Shown one piece after another: positions 32,524 to 40,494 of a DNA stretch of 48,953 nt. The notes below the pieces were generated by a model. It did no database searches, had not been told where the DNA came from, and saw only the letters and a program-made list of their open reading frames with translations. The position numbers were made by a program, and so were the translations under genes. Numbering within the stretch: the first letter of the stretch is position 1; each line of letters starts with the position of its first letter. Source of the stretch: SZUA-254 sp031379665 (GTDB lineage Bacteria > Bacteroidota > Ignavibacteria > UBA10030 > SZUA-254); the NCBI GenBank assembly GCA_031379665.1, contig JANNFI010000114.1, positions 1 to 48,953 of the forward strand, written 5' to 3'.

Positions 32524-34593
32524 ATGAGCGACCAGCCCGGCTCGCATCGCAGGCTCGCGGCCATCATGTTCACGGACATGGTCGGCTACAGTGGGCTCAC
32601 GCAGCGGAACGAGAAACTCGCCCTCGAACTGCTCGATGAACACCGCGAGATCCTCCGCCCCCTGTTCCCGAAATACGGCGGGCGGGAGATCGAAACGGCG
32701 GGCGACGCGTTCTTCGTGGAGTTCGCCAGCGCGGTGGAAGCGGCCCGATGCGCCATCGAAATCCAGGGGACACTGCACGAACGCAACCGCACCGCGCTCC
32801 CCGACACCGCCATCCGGCTCAGGATCGGCCTCCACCTCGGCGACGTGGTGTTCACGAGCAGGAACGCCCACGGCGACGGCGTCAACATCGCCGCCCGCAT
32901 CGAGCCCCTCGCCGCGCCCGAGGGCATCTGCGTCTCCGAGGATGTCGCGCGGCAGATCCACAACAAGGTCGACCTTCCCGTCATGAAACTCGGGCGCGGC
33001 GACTTGAAAAACATCTCCCTCCCGATGGACATTCACCGCATCGTGATGCCGTGGGAAAAACTCAACCGGCCCTCGGCCGAACGCCTGGCATTCCGATTCA
33101 AACAGCGCAAGACCAGGGTGTACGGGGTCGCGCTCACAGCCGGCCTGGTTCTGCTTCTGCTCTATTTCCTGCTCCCGATGCTGACCCCTTCACCGGCGCG
33201 GTACTCCATCGCGGTGCTCCCCTTCAGGAACATCGGCGGGGAGCGTGAGAACCAGTATTTCAGTGAGGGAATCACCGAGGTGATCACATCGCAAATATCG
33301 AAAATCCGGAGCCTGACGGTGATCTCATCCGCATCGACCAGGAAGTACGCCGACGGCCTCGTCAGCCATATCGACATCGGGAACCAGCTCGATGTCGCGG
33401 CGATACTCGACGGGTCCGTTCAGCGCCTGGGCGGATCGGTGATCATCAACGCGAATCTGATCGACGCCGCCACCGATACAATCATCTGGGGGGAAAACTA
33501 CACAAGGGAGGCCGTCCAGGTCTACGACATCCAGAACGAAGTCGCCCTGGCGATCGCCAGAGAGATGAGAGCGAATATCTCTGCTGAAGACAAGGAGCGC
33601 GTGGCGAAGAAGGCAACCGATAACATCATCGCGTACGACCTCTACTTGAAGGGGCGTTACCACTGGAATCTACGGCTTCCGGCGCAGATCGATGAGGGAA
33701 TCACGTTTTTTAAAGCCGCGATCGAGGAAGACTCCGCCTTCGCCCTGGCATACGCGGGGCTGGCCGACTCGTACACGCTCAAGGGGATCTACCAGCTCCA
33801 GTCTCCGGACAGCATCTACCCCCTTGCGAAGCAATACGCCCTGAAGGCGCTCGAGCTCGACAGCCTGCTCGCGGAGGCCCACACATCCCTCGCCTACGCC
33901 ATCCTGCACTACGACCGCGACTGGGCGGGCGCGGAGGCGGAATTCAAACGAGCGATCGCGCTGAACCCCAACTATGCCACAGCCCACATCTGGTATGCGT
34001 TCTATTTAACGGTGACGAGCCGCTTCGAGGAAGCGTCGGTCGAAATGAAACGGGCCCTTGAGCTCGATCCGCAGTCTGGCTCGGTCAGCACGGATGTCGG
34101 AATCGACCTCTACTTCTCGCGTCAGTACGACCGGGCGATCGAAGAGCTGGAGGAGACCGACCTCCTGTATCCGAGATTTGTGCTCGCGAAGATGCCACTG
34201 GGGGGAGCTTACGTGCAGAAGAAACGGTACACCGAGGCCATCGTGAAGTTCTCGGAACTGCTGGCGGCTTCATCCTACCAGCTGGGGGAGCCCCATCCGC
34301 TCCCGATGGCCGCCCTGGTGCACGCCTGCGCGGCCTCCGGTCGGGCCGACGACGCCCGGATGTACCTCGAGCTGATGGAGGAGAGGGGGAAAACGGACTA
34401 CGTGGCCCCGTACTGGATGGCGATCGCGTACCTCGGATTGGGGGAGAGGAACACCGCGCTCGACTACCTGGAGAAAGCCTACCGTGAACGCGATGTGACG
34501 ATGGTGCTGCTGAATGTCGATCCCGTGTTCGATCCGCTGCGGTCGGAGCCTAGATTTAAAAAACTCCTTGGCGATCTCAGGTTTTCTCACTAG
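32524..34593 (+). CDS. class III adenylate/guanylate cyclase with TolB-like and TPR domains
   Basis: A 689-aa signalling protein. Residues about 10-180 form a class III nucleotide cyclase domain with metal ligands in FTDMVGYS (Asp18) and TAGDAFFVEF (Asp61), then RIGLHLGDVV and GVNIAARIE. A membrane helix is near 198-220 (YGVALTAGLVLLLLYFLLPM). Next is a TolB/FlgO-like N-domain (SIAVLPFRNIGGERENQYFS) and a TPR array to the end (repeats such as ALAYAGLADSYTLKG and YATAHIWYAFYL). The cyclase faces the cytoplasm, and the TolB/TPR part should lie outside the inner membrane. Substrate (ATP or GTP) is not certain. Stands alone with no linked effector. Confidence 0.85.
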   Translation: MSDQPGSHRRLAAIMFTDMVGYSGLTQRNEKLALELLDEHREILRPLFPKYGGREIETAGDAFFVEFASAVEAARCAIEIQGTLHERNRTALPDTAIRLRIGLHLGDVVFTSRNAHGDGVNIAARIEPLAAPEGICVSEDVARQIHNKVDLPVMKLGRGDLKNISLPMDIHRIVMPWEKLNRPSAERLAFRFKQRKTRVYGVALTAGLVLLLLYFLLPMLTPSPARYSIAVLPFRNIGGERENQYFSEGITEVITSQISKIRSLTVISSASTRKYADGLVSHIDIGNQLDVAAILDGSVQRLGGSVIINANLIDAATDTIIWGENYTREAVQVYDIQNEVALAIAREMRANISAEDKERVAKKATDNIIAYDLYLKGRYHWNLRLPAQIDEGITFFKAAIEEDSAFALAYAGLADSYTLKGIYQLQSPDSIYPLAKQYALKALELDSLLAEAHTSLAYAILHYDRDWAGAEAEFKRAIALNPNYATAHIWYAFYLTVTSRFEEASVEMKRALELDPQSGSVSTDVGIDLYFSRQYDRAIEELEETDLLYPRFVLAKMPLGGAYVQKKRYTEAIVKFSELLAASSYQLGEPHPLPMAALVHACAASGRADDARMYLELMEERGKTDYVAPYWMAIAYLGLGERNTALDYLEKAYRERDVTMVLLNVDPVFDPLRSEPRFKKLLGDLRFSH

Positions 34594-34637
34594 CCCGACG
34601 ATCTGATTCCCATCGGCAGAAGGCGTACGATACCCCA

Positions 34638-34666
34638 TTGACTATCGACCGAAATTCGTGTATTAT
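34638..34666 (+). promoter_or_regulatory. sigma-70-type promoter of the toxin-antitoxin operon
   Basis: TTGACT (34638-34643), exactly 17 bp, TATTAT (34661-34666). Transcription would start near 34673, inside the direct repeat that follows. Confidence 0.75.
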
Positions 34667-34668
34667 GA

Positions 34669-34688
34669 ATTAATCAACATTAATCAAT
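34669..34688 (+). promoter_or_regulatory. direct repeat overlapping the start site, probable antitoxin operator
   Basis: ATTAATCAAC and ATTAATCAAT lie head to tail across the predicted transcription start. Each contains the palindrome ATTAAT. Position and symmetry fit autorepression by the antitoxin or toxin-antitoxin complex. Confidence 0.6.
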
Positions 34689-34697
34689 CATGAGGCA

Positions 34698-35000
34698 ATG
34701 AAAACAAAAGCGACCGTGCACCGCCTTCCCTTGACTAAAGCCCGCATCAACCTCGGCTCGCTGATCCGACGAATCCACCTGAAGAAGGAATATGTGATCC
34801 TCGAAAAGGATGGAATCCCCGTCGCAGGCATTATGGACATCGACGAGATGCAGGATTATCTTGAGATGAAAAATCCTGGAATGAAAATGCAGGTTGCGGA
34901 AGGATATGCCGCATACCGGAAGGGCGATGTGCGTGAGGCAAGCTCATTTCTGGCTGAGCTCCGGGGAGAGAACAAGGGTGGAAGGAAAAAAGTAAAATAG
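34698..35000 (+). CDS. type II antitoxin, Phd/YefM-like
   Basis: A 100-aa protein with the Phd/YefM fold pattern: a basic N-terminal DNA-binding part (LTKARINLGSLIRRIHLKKE), then YVILEKDGIPVAGIMDIDEM, the hallmark V-x-x-x-G-x-P-V-A stretch. The C-terminal half is charged and probably wraps the toxin. It should neutralise the downstream toxin and repress its own promoter. The gene is 2 bp upstream of the toxin gene. Confidence 0.82.
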   Translation: MKTKATVHRLPLTKARINLGSLIRRIHLKKEYVILEKDGIPVAGIMDIDEMQDYLEMKNPGMKMQVAEGYAAYRKGDVREASSFLAELRGENKGGRKKVK

Positions 35001-35002
35001 CA

Positions 35003-35299
35003 ATGACGGGTGAGCCCCCTGGCTATCGGGTTCTCGTCACACCGAGGCTGGAGCGGGACGTCCGAAAATTGACAAGGCGCGATCCATCCCTCCTCCGACG
35101 TTTCGAGCGCCTGGTGGGGATCCTTTCAAGTGATCCATCAAACACCTCCCGCACTCACGCAATCAAGAAACTGACGCGCATTCGCGTCGGGGACGGGCGG
35201 TGGCGGATCCGCGACGGCACCTACCGTCTCCGTTACGACATCATTGGTCGAGACGTTGTGCTGTACTCGTTCAAACCCCGGGATCAGGCGTACAGATGA
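35003..35299 (+). CDS. type II toxin, RelE/ParE superfamily
   Basis: A 98-aa basic protein with RelE/ParE features: YRVLVTPRLERDVRKLTRRD at the N-terminus, a central IKKLTRIRVGDGRWRIRDGTYRLRY core (written here in part as VGDGRWRIRDGTYR), and VLYSFKPRDQAYR at the end. RelE-type members cut ribosome-bound mRNA, while ParE members target gyrase. The GxWRIRxGxYR pattern is closer to RelE. It ends 12 bp before the convergent secreted-protein gene. Confidence 0.82.
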   Translation: MTGEPPGYRVLVTPRLERDVRKLTRRDPSLLRRFERLVGILSSDPSNTSRTHAIKKLTRIRVGDGRWRIRDGTYRLRYDIIGRDVVLYSFKPRDQAYR

Positions 35300-35311
35300 T
35301 TTTCCCTCCCC

Positions 35312-37669
35312 CTACCTGATCAACACGAACTTCCCTACCTGCCGTCCGAATTCGGATTCCACCGTGTACACGTAGATCCCGCTGGCCAGCGCACGGTTGC
35401 TCTCGCTCAACAGATTCCACTCAAGTTCTCCCTTGTCTGGCTGCGAGGAGGGGGCCTCATACTCAAGGACGGTGATCTGGTCGCCGGTGAGGCTGAAGAC
35501 GCGGATGGTGCATTTCCTCGGCAAATGGATGAACTTCACCAGCCGGCTGGTCTCGTCCCAGTCGCGGCCCCGCCCCTCCCACCCGCCGTTCTCGTACGTG
35601 TAATCGACGTCCACCCGGTAGGGGTTCGGCACGACCAGCACCTGGTCTTCCACATCTGACGCCGAGAACGACAGGTCGACGCGGATCATATTCTCGCTCA
35701 ACGCCGATTCTGGGCTCTCTGCGTACAGTGTGTCGCGGGTGACCCCGCCGCTCGGGCCGGGCCGCTCCACCACCGCGATGTCGGGTATCCCGAACGATGT
35801 CACGGCGTACCAGTATCGTTTCCCCCTGACCAGGTTCGAATCTACATAGGTGGTGTCGAGCCCGACGTCGTAGGCGTAGCCGTCGTCGGGAACGTCCCAC
35901 TGTTTGATGAGCGTGAAGCTTGATTGCTCCGGTGTGTCGCCGGGGTCCTCGCTCCTGTAGAGCCGGTAACCCTCGAACGTCCTCCCGCCGGGAATGTTTC
36001 CGAGGGAATCGCAGGTGTGTCCGCTCGAGCAGCCGGGAGTCAGGTCTCCATCGTCGCACGGGGGGTTGATCCGCCGCCAATGGTCGGGCGGATAGGCCCC
36101 GGCCAGCTTGTTGGAATCGTCCCAGGTCTGGAGCGGGTCGATCGGTCCGGCGCTCGGTCCCCAGACCAGCGTAACGGTCTGGGGGCCCTCGACGTGGGTA
36201 AGCGACGGTGACGGCGGGATCACCGGCTGAACGAACCCGCGCCGGAAGAGTTTGATCGCCTGTTCAGCATTGCTCTTCAGGTTGTTCGGCCCGTCCTCGA
36301 CGCCCTCGCCGCCCACCAGCGCGATCGAGACGTTGAGCGTATCGCCCGGCAGAAAGTTGTCGAACGGCCCGAACGAAAGGAGGAACCGCGTGTCGGACGG
36401 CGCCGTCGGCGATTCGCAGGTGGCGATCAGGTCGTTCGGAAACGGTTCGCCGCTCATCCAGCTGTAAAGGGTCGAGTCGTCCTGACTCGGGATGATGCGC
36501 GTCGTGAAGTTGAACCACTGGAAGATGAAATCGAGTTCGCTGAGCGGCTTTGGGGTGGCGATCACGGTAATCCCGAGCGGCGTCGCGCCCCGGTCGACCG
36601 GGTTATGGATGTACGCCGTCATCAGAGAGTCGAAGTAGCACGAATAATTGTTGTTGGCGTAATTGGAGTTCGAGATGGGCCCGACGTCCATATCGATGAA
36701 GAACCCCACATACACGTCAGTGATGGTCTTGTTCGAGGTGTTGATGAAGTAGTAGTCGATGGGGATGATGGCTGAGGCCTCGTTTCCAGCCCAGGCGTAA
36801 CACTTCTGGATCACTTTCACTCCCATCGGGAAATGGCCGGCAGGAACGTCGTTGTCGTCGCGGGCCGAGCAGTAGAGGTCGTTGTCGGAGACTGCCGCGT
36901 AATCCTCGTCCACGTGCGGCTCCCCGTGGTCGGCCTGATTGTTCTTTTCAGTGTATGCGTCCGGGTCGTCCTGCTTCCTAAAGTTTCCGTTGGCGTCGGG
37001 GTGGCAGAAATCGGTCTTCGCCCGGTCATAGTTATCGAAGTTCGGGTCTTTGTTGTCGGTGGCGTGGTATCCTCCGCGGCACCCCACCTCGTTGAGGTCC
37101 CCGATCCCGTCAGCCCCGATGTCGTCGATCGCCTGAACCCAGTCCCCGTCGTTGTCGAGCCCGTCCAGGTCGTCTTCGTCGATCGCCCCGTCGCCGTCGT
37201 CGTCACACCCGCGCCGGTTCGGTTCGTTGATGCTGTCGGCGACCGAGGTGCGCCAGATCCGCTCCCTCAGCGGATGCGCCGGATCGGGCCGGAAGTACTT
37301 GCCACCGTTGTTGCCGTTATACCCCTCGGTCACGCGCCGCGTTCCGTCCACCTTTCCGCCGATCCAGGGACCGCCTCCGTACAGGTGCTCGATACCCGAG
37401 CCTGCAGGATACTCCAGCCCGAACTGTGGATCTCCGGGAATGCAATCGCCGTTCATACAGTCCCAGGCCTGCAATCCCAGCGTCATCTGGTTGCTGATCC
37501 AGACCCGCATGTCGTAGCCCTGGAGGGCACGTTTCGCATAGGTGACCGAGGTTTTGCGCGGAGATGTGCTTGCCCGGTCGCCTGCCTCGCCCGTACCCGG
37601 CGTCGGGCGGGCCGCGAGGTTGCTTCCGGCGAGGAAAAGGAGTACGGTGATCGAAGAGGCGATTTTCAT
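35312..37669 (-). CDS. secreted protein with Asp-rich calcium repeats and T9SS-type C-terminal domain (paralog 1)
   Basis: A 785-aa exported protein. The signal peptide is MKIASSITVLLFLAGSNLAA. The conserved start of the mature protein reads KRALQGYDMRVWISNQMTLG. An Asp-rich calcium-binding stretch of thrombospondin-type-3 character lies near residues 155-180 (DDDGDGAIDEDD, LDNDGDW). A fibronectin-III-like region follows (PSPSLTHVEGPQTVTLVW, GYRLYRSEDPG, VDSNLVRGKRYWYAVTSF). The C-terminus has VVPNPYRVD, IRVFSLTGDQI, SGIYVYTVES and GRQVGKFVLI, a T9SS-like sorting domain. Function unknown. It is about 70% identical by eye to the neighbour at 37892-40360, so the pair arose by tandem duplication. 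Confidence 0.78.
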   Translation of the reverse strand: MKIASSITVLLFLAGSNLAARPTPGTGEAGDRASTSPRKTSVTYAKRALQGYDMRVWISNQMTLGLQAWDCMNGDCIPGDPQFGLEYPAGSGIEHLYGGGPWIGGKVDGTRRVTEGYNGNNGGKYFRPDPAHPLRERIWRTSVADSINEPNRRGCDDDGDGAIDEDDLDGLDNDGDWVQAIDDIGADGIGDLNEVGCRGGYHATDNKDPNFDNYDRAKTDFCHPDANGNFRKQDDPDAYTEKNNQADHGEPHVDEDYAAVSDNDLYCSARDDNDVPAGHFPMGVKVIQKCYAWAGNEASAIIPIDYYFINTSNKTITDVYVGFFIDMDVGPISNSNYANNNYSCYFDSLMTAYIHNPVDRGATPLGITVIATPKPLSELDFIFQWFNFTTRIIPSQDDSTLYSWMSGEPFPNDLIATCESPTAPSDTRFLLSFGPFDNFLPGDTLNVSIALVGGEGVEDGPNNLKSNAEQAIKLFRRGFVQPVIPPSPSLTHVEGPQTVTLVWGPSAGPIDPLQTWDDSNKLAGAYPPDHWRRINPPCDDGDLTPGCSSGHTCDSLGNIPGGRTFEGYRLYRSEDPGDTPEQSSFTLIKQWDVPDDGYAYDVGLDTTYVDSNLVRGKRYWYAVTSFGIPDIAVVERPGPSGGVTRDTLYAESPESALSENMIRVDLSFSASDVEDQVLVVPNPYRVDVDYTYENGGWEGRGRDWDETSRLVKFIHLPRKCTIRVFSLTGDQITVLEYEAPSSQPDKGELEWNLLSESNRALASGIYVYTVESEFGRQVGKFVLIR

Positions 37670-37733
37670 CTGGGGGACTCCACGCAGTAAGGGCGCGCAC
37701 GTCAGGCTGATTCCGGGGCACCGGTCGAAACAT

Positions 37734-37758
37734 CCGGTCCCTCAAGGAGAAGGACCGG
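37734..37758 (-). promoter_or_regulatory. stem-loop in the 5' leader of paralog 1
   Basis: CCGGTCC and GGACCGG, 11 bases apart, form an inverted repeat between the predicted start site (about 37774) and the ATG at 37669. It is absent from the leader of paralog 2. It may affect translation or mRNA stability. Confidence 0.4.
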
Positions 37759-37780
37759 CGACAAGAGATCGTAATGAGGA

Positions 37781-37809
37781 AATGTACGCCGTCGGACGAA
37801 GAAAATCAA
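37781..37809 (-). promoter_or_regulatory. sigma-70-type promoter of paralog 1
   Basis: On the minus strand the sequence is TTGATT, 17 bp, TACATT. The same -35, spacer length and -10 precede paralog 2, and part of the spacer is also shared, so the promoter was duplicated with the gene. Confidence 0.65.
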
Positions 37810-37891
37810 ATCGCGCAGTACCGTACCTGCGGAGGAACCGGACTTGCAGAGGCGGGTCGTTTTCCGCACAACGTGGGGTGTGGTTGGGGGC

Positions 37892-40360
37892 CTACCGAAT
37901 CAGAACGAACTTCCCCACTTGCCTCCCGAAATCCGACTCCACGGTATAAACGTAGACCCCGCTGGCGAGAGCCCTGTTGCTCGAACTCAGGAGGTTCCAG
38001 TCCAGTTCTCCCCGGTCCGGCTGCTCCGGCGATGCCTCGAACTCCAGCGTGGCGATCTGGTCGCCCGTGAGGCTGAAGACCCTGATGGTGCATTTTCGCG
38101 GCAGGTGAATGAACTTCACCATCCGCTTCGTCTCGTCCCAGTTCCGGCCGCGCCCCTCCCAGCCACCGTTTTCGAATGTGTAGTCCTCGTCGACCCTGTA
38201 GGGGTTTGGCACGACCAGCACCTGGTCGGCCTCGTCCGACGCCGAAAACGACAGGTCGACGTGGAGCATGTTTTCGTTGAGCGCCGATTCGGGGCCAGGC
38301 GAATAGAGCGTGTCGCTCACGATCCCGCCGTTCGGACCCGGCCGTTGCGTGATGGCCATATCCGGAAGGCCGAACGACGTCACCGCGTACCAGTAGCGCT
38401 TCCCCCTCGCCAGGTTGGAATCCAGGTAGACGCTGTCGAGCCCGGTGTCATAGGCGAACCCGTCCTCAGCGACGTCGAATTGTTTCAGGAGGGTGAAGCT
38501 TTTTAATTCCGGCGCTTCGCCGGGATCTTCGCTGCGGTACAGCCGGTAACCCTCGAACGTCCTCCCGCCCGGCACGCCCCCAAGTGAATCGCAGTCGTGT
38601 CCGCCCGAACAGCCCACCGACCCTCCGCCCTCCTCGCACGGCGGGTCGATCCGCCGCCAGTGGTCGGGTGGAAAGCTGCCGGCGACCTTGTTGGAATCGT
38701 CCCAGGTGCGGAGCGGGTCGATCGGTCCGACATTACCACCCCATTCCAGCTTGATCGTCTGGTACCCTTCGGTATATTTGAGCGACGGTGAGGGCGGAAT
38801 CGCCGGCTGGACGAATCCCCGCTTGAACAGCTTGACGGCGGTCTCCGCGTTGTCCACCAGATTGTTCGGCCCTTCTTCGACGCCCTCACCGCCGACCAGG
38901 GCGATCGAAATTTTCAGCGTGTCGCCGGGCGGGAACTCCTCGAAGGGCCCGAACGACAGCAGGAACCAGACGTCGGAGGGGTTGTTCGGCGAGTCGCAGG
39001 TCGCGACCAGCTTGTCGGGATAGGGTTCGCCGCTCAGATAACTGTACAGGGTCGAGTCGTCCTGGTTGGGGATGTTGTTCGATGTGAAGTTGAACCACTG
39101 GTAGATGAAATCGAGTTCGCTCAGCGGTTTCGACGTCCCGATGACGGTGATGCCGAGCGGCGTCGCCCCGCGGTCGACCGGGTTGTGGATGTACGCCGTC
39201 ATCAGCGAATCGAGGTAGCAGGTATAATTCCGCTCGTTGAACCCCGGCACGTTCACCGGCCCGACGTCCATATCGATGAAGAACCCAACGTAGACGTCCG
39301 TGATCATCCTGCTCGACGTGTTAATGAAATAGTAATCGATCGGGATGATGGCGTTGGTCTCCTGCCTCGCCCACGCGTAGCACTTCTGGATCACCTTGAT
39401 CCCCATCGGGACGTGACCGCCGGTGATCTCGATGTCGTCGCGGGCCGAACAATACAGGTCGTTGTCGGAGAGCGCGGCGTAATCCTCATCGACGTTCGGT
39501 TCGCCATGGTCGGGAATACCGTTCGCCTCGGTATAGACGTCGGGGTCGTCCATCTTCCGGAAGTTGCCGTTCCTGTCCGGGTGGCAGAAATCGGTCGCCG
39601 ACCTGTCGTAGTTGTCGAACGCCGGATCGGGATTGTTCGCCGCATCGAAGCCCCCCCGGCATCCGACTTCCATTTCGTCCGCGACGCCGTCCGCGCCGAC
39701 GTCGTCGTTCCCGGGGACCCAGTCGCCGTCGTTGTCCAACCCGTCCAGGTCGTCCTCGTCGATCGCCCCGTCGCCGTCGTCGTCGCAACCGCGGCGGTTG
39801 GGTTCCGTCACGCTGTCGGCCACCGACGTCTGCCAGATCAGCTCCCTGAGGGGGTGCGCCGGATCCGGCAAGAAATTCTTGCTGCGGTTGTTCAGGTTGT
39901 ATCCCTCGCTGACCCGCCTCGTACCGTCCACTTTTCCGGCGATGGCGGGACCACCGCCGTAAAGGTGCTCCATCCCCGAACCCGCCGGGTATTCGAGCCC
40001 GTATGGCGGATCCTCAGGGATGCAGCTTCCTGCCACCCCGCAATCCCACGCCTCTAGGCCGAGCGTCATCTGATTACTGATCCAGACCCGCATATCGAAT
40101 CCCTGGAGGGCGCGCTTCGCATAATTGACAGAGGTCTTCCTTGGGGCGGGAAAGAACTTGCCGCCATCCGCGGAGCTGGATCCCGGAGACGGTTGGGCGG
40201 AAACGTCCGGGGAGCTGGATCCCGGAGACGGTTGGGCGGAGACATCCGCGCCAACCAGGATAATAAGGCAAACGACGATCGCGATGATGTTCAAAAAGGC
40301 CTTTCCCAAAGTTGATCGGCCACCCTTCGTGATTGAGGGGGAGGGGGCCGGCCGAAACAT
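37892..40360 (-). CDS. secreted protein with Asp-rich calcium repeats and T9SS-type C-terminal domain (paralog 2)
   Basis: An 822-aa paralog of the protein at 35312-37669, with the same KRALQGFDMRVWISNQMTLG opening, DDDGDGAIDEDD calcium stretch near residue 190, fibronectin-like region and C-terminus (VVPNPYRVD, SGVYVYTVES, GRQVGKFVLI). The hydrophobic signal segment is NIIAIVVCLIILVGADVSAQ. Just after it, a 13-residue segment (DVSAQPSPGSSS plus one) occurs twice, encoded by a 39-bp tandem repeat. The start is uncertain. The ATG at 40360 gives a long basic N-region. A TTG at 40309 lies where paralog 1 starts and follows AAGGGTGG; it would give a normal signal peptide. Function unknown. Confidence 0.78.
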   Translation of the reverse strand: MFRPAPSPSITKGGRSTLGKAFLNIIAIVVCLIILVGADVSAQPSPGSSSPDVSAQPSPGSSSADGGKFFPAPRKTSVNYAKRALQGFDMRVWISNQMTLGLEAWDCGVAGSCIPEDPPYGLEYPAGSGMEHLYGGGPAIAGKVDGTRRVSEGYNLNNRSKNFLPDPAHPLRELIWQTSVADSVTEPNRRGCDDDGDGAIDEDDLDGLDNDGDWVPGNDDVGADGVADEMEVGCRGGFDAANNPDPAFDNYDRSATDFCHPDRNGNFRKMDDPDVYTEANGIPDHGEPNVDEDYAALSDNDLYCSARDDIEITGGHVPMGIKVIQKCYAWARQETNAIIPIDYYFINTSSRMITDVYVGFFIDMDVGPVNVPGFNERNYTCYLDSLMTAYIHNPVDRGATPLGITVIGTSKPLSELDFIYQWFNFTSNNIPNQDDSTLYSYLSGEPYPDKLVATCDSPNNPSDVWFLLSFGPFEEFPPGDTLKISIALVGGEGVEEGPNNLVDNAETAVKLFKRGFVQPAIPPSPSLKYTEGYQTIKLEWGGNVGPIDPLRTWDDSNKVAGSFPPDHWRRIDPPCEEGGGSVGCSGGHDCDSLGGVPGGRTFEGYRLYRSEDPGEAPELKSFTLLKQFDVAEDGFAYDTGLDSVYLDSNLARGKRYWYAVTSFGLPDMAITQRPGPNGGIVSDTLYSPGPESALNENMLHVDLSFSASDEADQVLVVPNPYRVDEDYTFENGGWEGRGRNWDETKRMVKFIHLPRKCTIRVFSLTGDQIATLEFEASPEQPDRGELDWNLLSSSNRALASGVYVYTVESDFGRQVGKFVLIR
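40172..40249. repeat. 39-bp tandem duplication in the paralog 2 linker
   Basis: Units 40172-40210 and 40211-40249 are nearly identical and in frame, adding 13 residues rich in Ser, Pro and Gly after the signal peptide. Confidence 0.85.
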
Positions 40361-40377
40361 CGAAATAGTGTGCGAGT

Positions 40378-40406
40378 AATGTATCGCTCGAGGGCCAGAA
40401 AATCAA
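40378..40406 (-). promoter_or_regulatory. sigma-70-type promoter of paralog 2
   Basis: On the minus strand the sequence is TTGATT, 17 bp, TACATT, with GATTTTCT after the -35 as in paralog 1. The start site would be near 40371. The short distance to the ATG at 40360 favours the downstream TTG start. Confidence 0.65.
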
Positions 40407-40494
40407 GTCGGGAGTGATCGACCCTCGGAGTTCCGGGGTGAGCGATCCCTGACCCGTTTGAACCGGGTGAATTTAATTGATATCTTCTACACGC

